5,256 bases of DNA from an uncultured Collinsella sp. GTDB taxonomy: Bacteria > Actinomycetota > Coriobacteriia > Coriobacteriales > Coriobacteriaceae. The number at the start of each line of letters is the position of its first letter. Positions within the stretch are counted from its first letter, which is position 1. Location of the stretch: the NCBI GenBank assembly GCA_900545505.1, contig UQZC01000118.1, positions 1 to 5,256 of the forward strand. Direction: 5' to 3'. This document shows, piece after piece, positions 1 through 5,110 of this stretch. Made by a program: the position numbers and the translations under genes. Below the pieces are notes generated by a model that was given only the letters and a program-made list of their open reading frames with translations, did no database searches and had not been told where the DNA came from.

Positions 1-110
1 CAAAACCGGGCACGGCTTCGCAGGGTCGCGCGAGGCAAAGGTTTCCCCGCCCTGCGCCCCGGCGTTGAGTCGTCGCATGCTCGTTACAGAAAAGCTGATA
101 ATAAGTTTGT
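1..110 (+). other. Tail of an unidentified upstream transcription unit
   Basis: The well-formed + strand terminator at 111-138 implies that something transcribed on the + strand ends here. If it is a protein gene, only one + frame closes before the terminator: the frame beginning at base 3, with a TGA at 66-68. It would give a very basic 21-residue tail (Lys-Pro-Gly-Thr, later repeated Arg and Pro). Codon use in this frame is unconvincing, since it includes several AGG and CAA codons. The segment also holds a 7-bp inverted repeat, CGCAGGG (19-25) and CCCTGCG (50-56), so the 3' part of a structured RNA is possible; I do not recognise any RNA family. A - strand frame from an ATG at 78 is also open to the left edge, but the terminator orientation argues against it. 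The identity cannot be settled from 110 bases. Confidence 0.3.
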
Positions 111-138
111 GTGCCGCCCCTTTGGGGCGGCACTTTTT
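111..138 (+). terminator. Strong intrinsic terminator of the upstream unit
   Basis: There is a perfect 10-bp GC-rich stem, GTGCCGCCCC (111-120) with GGGGCGGCAC (124-133), closed by a TTT loop and followed directly by five T residues (134-138). This is a textbook rho-independent terminator. The opposite side of the stem has no T run when read on the - strand, so it acts on + strand transcription only. It separates whatever lies upstream from the membrane protein gene at 392. Confidence 0.93.
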
Positions 139-391
139 GTGTGGGGTCCCGGTCTCCACAATTTCCGTCAAGCTTTTGGTTAGATTTTGGTCAGTTGGCG
201 TAAGGGTGGAAGGCCGAAAGATTGCTGGCGAAAAAAGCTCAGAGAAAGTGCTGGTAGGGGAGTTGTTGAGCTTTTCGACAGCTTTTGAGCAAAAGAAACT
301 TTGTGGCTATTGCCGGCGATTGCGTTGTCGCGGTCATGGCGGTGCGGGATGCTGGTCGTAAGCGTCGAATGCTCCGATTTTGGAGGCCAGC
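139..391 (+). promoter_or_regulatory. Gene-free leader with clustered short repeats
   Basis: Between the terminator and the membrane protein gene I see no convincing reading frame. The stretch is more AT-rich than its surroundings. It holds a tandem pair TTTTGGTTAG (174-183) and TTTTGGTCAG (185-194). It also has a 9-bp inverted repeat, AAAAGCTCA (233-241) with TGAGCTTTT (267-275), and a 14-base dyad CTTTTG-AG-CAAAAG (282-295). The heptamer AGCTTTT or its complement occurs at 171-177, 233-239, 269-275 and 280-286. These suggest protein-binding sites or an RNA leader for the downstream gene, but I recognise no known riboswitch or operator. A promoter must lie here, since the upstream unit is terminated at 138. 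Confidence 0.4.
285..313 (+). promoter_or_regulatory. Weak candidate promoter for the membrane protein gene
   Basis: TTGAGC (285-290) matches four of six bases of the housekeeping -35 consensus. It is followed after 17 bases by TATTGC (308-313), a poor -10 that lacks the conserved final T. The spacing is ideal but the -10 is weak. The 14-base dyad at 282-295 overlaps the -35, which would suit a repressor site if the promoter is real. This is the best pair I found in the leader, but it is only a suggestion. Confidence 0.2.
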
Positions 392-814
392 ATGGATCTG
401 TTTCTTGAGACTCCGCAGCAGCAAGCTGAGCGCATGCTGCGTCAGCAGCAACGACTCATGGAGATGCAAATGCAAGGGGTAGCCGCCCAGCTCCCTGCGC
501 AAAACGTTACACCCGCGGTTTCGCCTGCGGGTGGATCGGCGCCAGAGAACTATTCCGTACAACAAGATTCATATGCGCAGGAGCTTGCGTTCGACAAACG
601 CCGCACGCGTCGCCGCCGCGTGGGCCAGCGCCTGCGTACATTGGCGATGATCGTGCTCATTCCGTTAGGACTCGCGGCGATTTTCTTGGTCTCGTATGCG
701 CTCACCTGCATCCTCAACGGCGCCTCGCCCAGTGAAGTGCTCCAACATCTGTCAGCCCTCGGCCAGCGCCTAGGCGATGTCATAACAACAATCCGCACCG
801 GCTGGGAGAGCTAG
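392..814 (+). CDS. Small single-span membrane protein of unknown function
   Basis: This is a 140-residue protein of no family I recognise. Residues 8-30 are rich in Gln, Met and Arg and likely helical or weakly coiled-coil. Residues about 31-62 are a Pro, Ala, Ser and Gln linker. Residues 69-82 are strongly basic (KRRTRRRRVGQRLR), followed by one hydrophobic span at about 84-108. A short polar, amphipathic tail (111-140) ends in GWES. By the positive-inside rule the long N-terminal part should be cytoplasmic, with the tail outside. No signal peptide cleavage site or enzymatic motif is visible. I chose the ATG at 392 because GGAGG (382-386) sits five bases before it; a TTG at 380 is also in frame but would overlap that site. 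It lies 124 bases before rmuC, with no good terminator between, so the two may share a transcript. It is probably a lineage-restricted protein. Confidence 0.85.
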   Translation: MDLFLETPQQQAERMLRQQQRLMEMQMQGVAAQLPAQNVTPAVSPAGGSAPENYSVQQDSYAQELAFDKRRTRRRRVGQRLRTLAMIVLIPLGLAAIFLVSYALTCILNGASPSEVLQHLSALGQRLGDVITTIRTGWES

Positions 815-880
815 CGTTTTAGCGTCCGCGGCTCTAAGAGAAATTTGTCTGCAAGGCAGTGGGTGATCCGTGCGTGTGGC

Positions 881-938
881 GGGGTAAGATTGATCGCGGT
901 TTTGATTGGTGCTCGATTGGGTTTGTTGGGCGGAGTTT
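881..938 (+). promoter_or_regulatory. Possible -10 and ribosome binding site before rmuC
   Basis: TAAGAT (885-890) fits the -10 pattern with T, A and final T conserved. The region 17 bases upstream holds no recognisable -35, so any promoter here would be of the weak -35 type. A transcript starting near 897 would have a leader of about 40 bases. GGAG (932-935) lies three bases before the ATG at 939, a short spacing but the only such motif near any candidate start. Three GATTGR copies (888, 904, 915) are probably chance. Confidence 0.3.
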
Positions 939-2294
939 ATGTCTGCTATTGATATTGTGCTTGTTGTGATCGCCTTGGTGGCGGTGGGGGTTGCTGTGGC
1001 TTGCGCCCTCCAGCTCAAGAGCCTGCGTGCCGAGTTGCGGGAGCGTGGCGACAGTAGCGCGGAAACGCTGGCAGCACTCGAGCAGGCCAACAACGCGCTC
1101 GATGCCCTGAACGTCGCGCTGGCCGAAACTCGCCGCACGGCCAATGCCATCGCGCAGCAGCAGACAACCGATGCGGCCGTGGAGCAGCAACGTTACCTGA
1201 CCATCGCACGTGAGTTTTCGCAAGCTGGTGACCGGATGGATGACCTGCGCCGCGAGACGGCCCAACAGCTCGGTGCCAACCGCGAGGGTATCGAGCATCG
1301 CCTGGACAAGGTGCGCGAAACGGTCGATGCTCAGCTGGGCGCCATCCGCAAAGACAACAACGTGCAGCTCGATCAAATGCGTGCGACGGTGGACGAGAAG
1401 CTCTCCCGCACGCTCAACGACCGACTGTCGGCATCGTTTAAGCAGGTGAGCGACCAGCTCGAGGCCGTGTACAAGGGCCTGGGCGACATGCAGTCCATCG
1501 CCACCGGCGTGGGCGACCTTAAGCGCGTGCTGGGCAACGTGAAGGCGCGTGGCATTTTGGGCGAGGTGCAGCTGGGTGCAATTCTGGCGGACATCCTTAC
1601 GCCCGACCAGTATCTGGAAAACGTCGCCACCAAGCCCGGCGCCTCGGAGCGCGTTGAGTTTGCCGTCAAGCTGCCGGTGGACGAGGGCGATCCCGTGCTG
1701 CTGCCGATCGACTCCAAATTCCCGGGCGACGCGTACGAGCACTTGCTCGACGCGCGGGAGTCGGGCGATGCGGAGACCGTGGCGGCTGCGCGCAAGACGC
1801 TCGACACCATGGTCAAGCGCGAGGCAAAGGACATTTGCGAAAAGTACCTGAGTGTGCCGGCAACGACCAACTTTGGCATCATGTTCGTGCCGTTTGAAGG
1901 GCTGTACGCCGAGGTCGTCAGCCGCTCCGGGCTTATCGAGACCCTGGGCCGCGACTATCACGTCAACGTTGCCGGCCCCAGCACCATGGCGGCCATTCTC
2001 AACAGCCTGCAGATGAGCTACCAGACGTTTAGGCTGCAAAAACGCACCGACGATGTACTGCGAGTGCTCTCCGCCGTCAAGGCCGAGCTGCCGCGCTATC
2101 AAAAGGCGCTGCGCCGCGCCCAGCAGCAGATCGAGACCGCGGGTAAAACGGTCGAGGGCATTATCACCACGCGCACCAACGTCATGGAGCGCAAACTCAA
2201 GGATATCGACGCGCTGGAAGACGCCGACCAAGCCGATGAGATCTTGGGACTCACGCCCGCGGGCCTTTCCACAGACCAAGAAGACGAGGACTAA
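939..2294 (+). CDS. rmuC: DNA recombination protein RmuC
   Basis: This 451-residue protein has the usual length and plan of RmuC. An N-terminal membrane anchor (about residues 5-24) is followed by a long coiled-coil rich in Glu, Gln, Arg and Ala (about 25-185), then the conserved RmuC domain (about 190-410). Family motifs are all present: GNVKARGILGEVQL (199-212), LPIDSKFP (255-262), FGIMFVPFEG (312-321) and AGPSTMAAILNSLQM (345-359). Asp258 and Lys260 in the LPIDSKFP block, with Glu209, fit the PD-(D/E)XK nuclease-like core assigned to the family. RmuC limits inversions at short inverted repeats in E. coli; the exact biochemical activity is poorly known. The C-terminus is acidic (DQEDED). 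The start is the ATG at 939; a TTG at 906 is in frame but would put extra residues before the membrane anchor and lacks a ribosome site. A strong terminator closes the gene. Confidence 0.95.
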   Translation: MSAIDIVLVVIALVAVGVAVACALQLKSLRAELRERGDSSAETLAALEQANNALDALNVALAETRRTANAIAQQQTTDAAVEQQRYLTIAREFSQAGDRMDDLRRETAQQLGANREGIEHRLDKVRETVDAQLGAIRKDNNVQLDQMRATVDEKLSRTLNDRLSASFKQVSDQLEAVYKGLGDMQSIATGVGDLKRVLGNVKARGILGEVQLGAILADILTPDQYLENVATKPGASERVEFAVKLPVDEGDPVLLPIDSKFPGDAYEHLLDARESGDAETVAAARKTLDTMVKREAKDICEKYLSVPATTNFGIMFVPFEGLYAEVVSRSGLIETLGRDYHVNVAGPSTMAAILNSLQMSYQTFRLQKRTDDVLRVLSAVKAELPRYQKALRRAQQQIETAGKTVEGIITTRTNVMERKLKDIDALEDADQADEILGLTPAGLSTDQEDED

Positions 2295-2301
2295 TTGCAA
2301 C

Positions 2302-2346
2302 AAGGCAGCGGGGCACCGGCGCAAACGCGGGCACCCCGCTGCCTTT
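2302..2346 (+). terminator. Intrinsic terminator after rmuC
   Basis: AAGGCAGCGGGG (2302-2313) pairs perfectly with CCCCGCTGCCTT (2334-2345), a 12-bp outer stem. The 20 bases between can form a further short stem, CCGGCG with CGCGGG (one mismatch), around a CAAA loop. The 3' side runs into only three T residues (2344-2346), so release may be less than complete, but the stem is very stable and begins eight bases after the rmuC stop. It separates rmuC from the ABC transporter gene. Confidence 0.85.
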
Positions 2347-2356
2347 CACATCGCGC

Positions 2357-2387
2357 TTGCCTGAAGTGCGCTTTAGTGTGCAACAAT
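2357..2387 (+). promoter_or_regulatory. Candidate promoter for the ABC transporter gene
   Basis: TTGCCT (2357-2362) matches four of six -35 bases, and AACAAT (2382-2387) matches the -10 at A2, A5 and T6. The spacer is 19 bases, longer than ideal. It lies just past the rmuC terminator and would start transcription near 2394, some 28 bases before the chosen start codon. A start here would leave the in-frame ATG at 2386 outside the transcript, which supports the ATG at 2422 as the real start. Confidence 0.4.
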
Positions 2388-2421
2388 GGCGTTTCGCCCT
2401 ATCAGACGCGAAAGGAAGCCC

Positions 2422-4224
2422 ATGTCTCAGAGAAACACCAGTCCGCTGAAACGCTCCACCGTGCGCCGCACGCTGCAGCGGTTTTGGGGTGTCACGCGCA
2501 CGCAGCCGCTGATTGTCTTTCTCTCGGTGTTCTCGTCGGCGGGCTACATCTTTTTGCTGACGTTTGCCAATACCTATGTGATGGCCCTCATTGTCGACCG
2601 CGTTCAAGCCGGTCCCGTGGCGGGTGATCAGGTGTTTGAGGTCTTCGGCCCCTATATCCTGGCGCTCGTACTCGTTAACCTGGTGGGCCAAATCCTCTCC
2701 AAGCTGCAGGACTACACCGTCTACAAGCTCGAGATTGCGGGCAACTATCACCTGGCGCGCCTGTGCTTCGACACGCTCTCCAATCAATCCATGACATTTC
2801 ACACCAGCCGCTTTGGCGGATCGCTCGTGAGCCAGACGAGCCGTTTTATGAGCGGCTATACGGGGCTGGTCGACGTGACGGTGTATTCGCTCATCCCCAC
2901 CATCACCTCGGTCATCTGCACGGTGGCGGCGCTCGCCCCGGTGGTGCCGACGTTTACCGTGATCCTGGTGTGCATCATGGCCGTCTACATCGCGTTTGTC
3001 TGGCTTATGTACAAGCGCATCATGCCGCTTTCGGCCGCGACGTCCGCCGCGCAGAACAAGCTCTCGGGCGTGCTCTCCGACGCGGTCACGAACATCTTGG
3101 CCGTCAAGACCTGCGGGCGCGAGGACTTTGAACGTGATCTGTTCGACGCCGCTGATCGTGCCGCGCGCGATGCCGAGACGGTCTCGATGCACGCCATGAT
3201 GCAGCGCAACTTTACGACCTCGGGTCTTATCGTCATCACCATGGCCGTGGTGAGCGTATTCGTGGCGGGCGGCAACGCGTGGTTTGGCATCTCGGCCGGC
3301 TCGCTCGTCATGATCTTTACCTACACCTATAACCTCACCATGCGCCTGAACTACGTAAGCTCCATGATGCAGCGCATCAACCGCGCGCTCGGCGATGCGG
3401 CCGAGATGACGCGCGTGCTGGACGAGCCACGTTTGGTGGCAGATGACCCGGACGCCCCCGAGCTCAAAGTGACCGAGGGCGCGATTGATTTTGAGCAGCT
3501 GAGCTTTGCGTACCGTGACGCTGCGGCGGGCGAGGGCGTGTTCGATGACCTGACACTTCATGTGGCGGCGGGCCAGCGCGTGGGCCTGGTGGGCAAATCG
3601 GGCTCGGGCAAGACGACGCTCACCAAGTTGTTGTTGCGCCTGGACGATGTACAGGGCGGCCGCGTGCTCGTGGACGGCCAGGACGTCTCGCGCTGCACGC
3701 AGCAGAGCCTGCGCCGTCAGGTTGCCTACGTGCCGCAGGAGGCGCTGCTGTTCCACCGCTCCATTCGCGAAAACATTGCCTACGGTCGTCCCAACGCCAC
3801 TGATGAGCAGATTCGCGAGGCGGCTCGCTTGGCTAATGCGACCGAGTTTATCGACCGCTTGCCCCGTGGCTTTGACACTATGGTGGGCGAGCGCGGCGTC
3901 AAGCTCTCTGGCGGTCAGCGTCAGCGCGTGGCTATCGCCCGCGCCATCCTAACCGACGCGCCGATTCTGGTGCTCGACGAGGCGACGTCTGCCTTGGACA
4001 GCGAGTCCGAGGCGTTGGTGCAGGAGGCGCTCGAGAATCTGATGCGCGGCCGCACCTCCATTGTGGTGGCGCACCGCCTGTCCACCGTGGCGGCGCTTGA
4101 CCGCATTGTGGTGCTGGCCGATGGCGAGATTGTCGAGGACGGCACGCATACGCAGCTCGTCGAGGCGGGTGGCGAGTACGCGAGCCTGTGGAGCCGTCAG
4201 ACCGGCGCATTCTTGGAGGCGTAA
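2422..4224 (+). CDS. ABC exporter half-transporter (fused permease and ATPase)
   Basis: This 600-residue protein has the full exporter half-transporter layout: a basic N-terminal cytoplasmic segment (1-27), six membrane spans (near 31-52, 77-96, 152-176, 178-198, 265-285 and 288-305), then a nucleotide-binding domain (about 353-595). The domain is intact: Walker A GKSGSGKTT (391-399), Q-loop Gln439, signature LSGGQ (495-499), Walker B ILVLDE (515-520) with Glu520 as catalytic base, D-loop SALD (523-526) and switch His551. It should work as a dimer in the cytoplasmic membrane, driving export with ATP. No second half-transporter adjoins it, so a homodimer is the simplest reading. The substrate cannot be told; multidrug/lipid (MsbA-like) or peptide export are both open. 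I start at the ATG at 2422, with AGGA (2413-2416) five bases ahead; an in-frame ATG at 2386 has no ribosome site and overlaps a promoter-like box. Confidence 0.93.
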   Translation: MSQRNTSPLKRSTVRRTLQRFWGVTRTQPLIVFLSVFSSAGYIFLLTFANTYVMALIVDRVQAGPVAGDQVFEVFGPYILALVLVNLVGQILSKLQDYTVYKLEIAGNYHLARLCFDTLSNQSMTFHTSRFGGSLVSQTSRFMSGYTGLVDVTVYSLIPTITSVICTVAALAPVVPTFTVILVCIMAVYIAFVWLMYKRIMPLSAATSAAQNKLSGVLSDAVTNILAVKTCGREDFERDLFDAADRAARDAETVSMHAMMQRNFTTSGLIVITMAVVSVFVAGGNAWFGISAGSLVMIFTYTYNLTMRLNYVSSMMQRINRALGDAAEMTRVLDEPRLVADDPDAPELKVTEGAIDFEQLSFAYRDAAAGEGVFDDLTLHVAAGQRVGLVGKSGSGKTTLTKLLLRLDDVQGGRVLVDGQDVSRCTQQSLRRQVAYVPQEALLFHRSIRENIAYGRPNATDEQIREAARLANATEFIDRLPRGFDTMVGERGVKLSGGQRQRVAIARAILTDAPILVLDEATSALDSESEALVQEALENLMRGRTSIVVAHRLSTVAALDRIVVLADGEIVEDGTHTQLVEAGGEYASLWSRQTGAFLEA

Positions 4225-4235
4225 GCGTCTCGGAC

Positions 4236-4259
4236 GTGGGACAATTGTGCCCATAAGTT
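4236..4259 (+). promoter_or_regulatory. Promoter-like box and imperfect palindrome before nth
   Basis: GACAAT (4240-4245) resembles the -10 box seen before the ABC gene. The nearest -35-like bases, TTGGAG (4213-4218), lie 21 bases away inside the end of the ABC gene, which is too far for a good promoter. The same place carries a perfect 8-base palindrome ACAATTGT (4241-4248). GGG (4238-4240) and CCC (4250-4252) flank it, with one extra G on the right. It may be an operator or promoter; the evidence is thin. No terminator is visible between the ABC gene and nth, so read-through transcription of nth is also possible. Confidence 0.3.
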
Positions 4260-4287
4260 TATTGTGCCGTTGAGCCGAGGAGTCGTT

Positions 4288-4953
4288 ATGCCACGCGAGA
4301 CCAATGCCGCCAAACGCGAGCGCGCCGTTGAGGTGTGTGAGCGCCTCAACCGTCGCTATGGCCCGGTCGAGTGCTTTTTGGACCACGAGAATCCCTTCCG
4401 CCTGCTGATCGCGGTGTTGCTCTCGGCGCAAACGACCGACGCGCAGGTCAACAAGGTGACGCCGAAGCTGTTTGCCCAGTGGCCCACGCCCGAGGCCATG
4501 GCCGGGGCGAGTGTGGCTGACGTGGCAGACACCATCAAGTCACTCGGCTTTTATAAGAGCAAGGCCAAGCACGCCGTGGAGGCCGCGCAGATGATCGTCG
4601 CCGACTATGGCGGCGAGGTGCCGGCCGACATGAAGGAACTCGTGAAGCTGCCGGGCGTGGGACGCAAGACGGCGAACATCGTGCTCAACGTGGGGTATGG
4701 CATCGTGGAGGGCATTGCGGTGGACACGCACGTCAACCGCATTGCGCATCGCCTGATGTTGAGTCCCAAGACACATGCCAAGGAGCCGCTCAAGACCGAG
4801 CAGGATCTGCTCAAGATTTTGCCGCACGAGTATTGGGAGTCGGTCAACCATCAGTGGATCACCTTCGGTCGCGAGATCTGCGACGCCCGCAAACCCAAGT
4901 GTGACGAGTGTCCGCTGGCAGATTTGTGCCCCAGCGTGCGCGTAGCGGGGTAG
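4288..4953 (+). CDS. nth: Endonuclease III (DNA glycosylase/AP lyase)
   Basis: This 221-residue protein is a complete endonuclease III, which removes oxidised pyrimidines such as thymine glycol from DNA and then cuts the abasic site by beta-elimination, starting base excision repair. The LLSAQTTD block (44-51) and the helix-hairpin-helix LPGVGRKTAN (121-130) are present, the latter carrying the catalytic Lys127. VDTHVNR (145-151) carries the catalytic Asp146. Four cysteines, Cys198, Cys205, Cys208 and Cys214, show the C-X6-C-X2-C-X5-C spacing of the family's [4Fe-4S] cluster. Length is close to the 211 residues of the E. coli enzyme. The ATG at 4288 is preceded by GAGGAG (4277-4282) at five bases; an in-frame GTG at 4264 would include that site in the coding region and is less likely. 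It lies between the ABC gene and a probable mfd, another repair gene. Confidence 0.97.
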   Translation: MPRETNAAKRERAVEVCERLNRRYGPVECFLDHENPFRLLIAVLLSAQTTDAQVNKVTPKLFAQWPTPEAMAGASVADVADTIKSLGFYKSKAKHAVEAAQMIVADYGGEVPADMKELVKLPGVGRKTANIVLNVGYGIVEGIAVDTHVNRIAHRLMLSPKTHAKEPLKTEQDLLKILPHEYWESVNHQWITFGREICDARKPKCDECPLADLCPSVRVAG

Positions 4954-4958
4954 GGCGG

Positions 4959-4983
4959 AACGCATCTTCGTCTGGCGTTTTTT
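4959..4983 (+). terminator. Possible weak intrinsic terminator after nth
   Basis: AACGC (4959-4963) can pair with GCGTT (4975-4979), extendable on the outside by two G-U pairs, around an 11-base loop. A run of six T residues (4978-4983) follows, the first two shared with the stem. The stem is short, but the T run six bases long, placed six bases after the nth stop, stands out in this GC-rich sequence. Confidence 0.4.
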
Positions 4984-5001
4984 GCGGGGCTGGGTTTGCT
5001 C

Positions 5002-5032
5002 TTGAGCCGGAGTCCTCTCCATGCGCTACCAT
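5002..5032 (+). promoter_or_regulatory. Candidate promoter for the downstream gene (probable mfd)
   Basis: TTGAGC (5002-5007) matches four of six -35 bases and TACCAT (5027-5032) fits the -10 pattern at T1, A2 and T6, with a 19-base spacer. Transcription would begin near 5039, giving a leader of about 70 bases that contains the hairpin at 5058-5085. Each element alone is weak; the position just past the end of nth supports it. Confidence 0.35.
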
Positions 5033-5057
5033 GACAGGCAATGAAATCCGCCGCATA

Positions 5058-5085
5058 CCCGCCGAGCTTGCCCCGGCGGGCTTTT
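5058..5085 (+). terminator. GC-rich hairpin with T run in front of probable mfd
   Basis: CCCGCCG (5058-5064) pairs perfectly with CGGCGGG (5074-5080) around a nine-base loop, followed by C and four T residues (5082-5085). It looks like an intrinsic terminator with a short T run. It may be the main end of the nth transcript. If the promoter at 5002-5032 is real, it would instead lie in the leader of the next gene, 25 bases before its start codon, where it could hold back expression. Confidence 0.6.
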
Positions 5086-5110
5086 GGCGTTGCAATGCCG
5101 GAGGAACAGC

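Noticed and set aside
1..78. - strand gene starting at an ATG at 78 and running off the left edge
   Set aside because: The frame is open with fair codon use, but only a poor ribosome site precedes it, and the adjacent terminator faces the other way, implying + strand transcription ending here. It cannot be fully excluded with 78 bases.
140..159. Hairpin GTGGGG with CTCCAC just after the first terminator
   Set aside because: It is a six-pair stem with one G-U pair and no T run after it; it could be chance or a minor second fold behind the main terminator.
65..361. 98-codon + frame from a TTG at 65 through the terminator and leader
   Set aside because: It reads straight through the strong terminator hairpin and its T run, has no ribosome site, and codon use is unlike the real genes.
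285..482. 65-codon + frame from a TTG at 285
   Set aside because: There is no ribosome site before it, and it overlaps the start of the better-supported gene at 392 by some 90 bases in another frame. Its first 36 residues look passable, but the rest is clearly out-of-frame sequence.
807..835. Hairpin AGAGC (807-811) with GCTCT (831-835) at the end of the small membrane protein gene
   Set aside because: The stem is only five pairs, the loop is 19 bases, and no T run follows (AAGAGAAATTT), so it is not a credible terminator.
834..2324. 496-codon open frame on the - strand across rmuC
   Set aside because: It is a shadow of rmuC: strong GC3 bias on the + strand removes stop codons from one antisense frame. 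The + protein has all RmuC motifs, while the antisense product is low-complexity (His, Leu, Arg, Gly) with no recognisable domain.
2251..3756. 501-codon open frame on the - strand across the ABC gene
   Set aside because: It is antisense to a clear ABC transporter. Its product is rich in His, Arg and Asp repeats typical of antisense translation, and it would cross the rmuC terminator region.
3949..5022. 160-codon - strand frames at 3949-4431 and 4540-5022
   Set aside because: Both are antisense to the ATPase domain and nth, show no motif, and have no ribosome site I can see.
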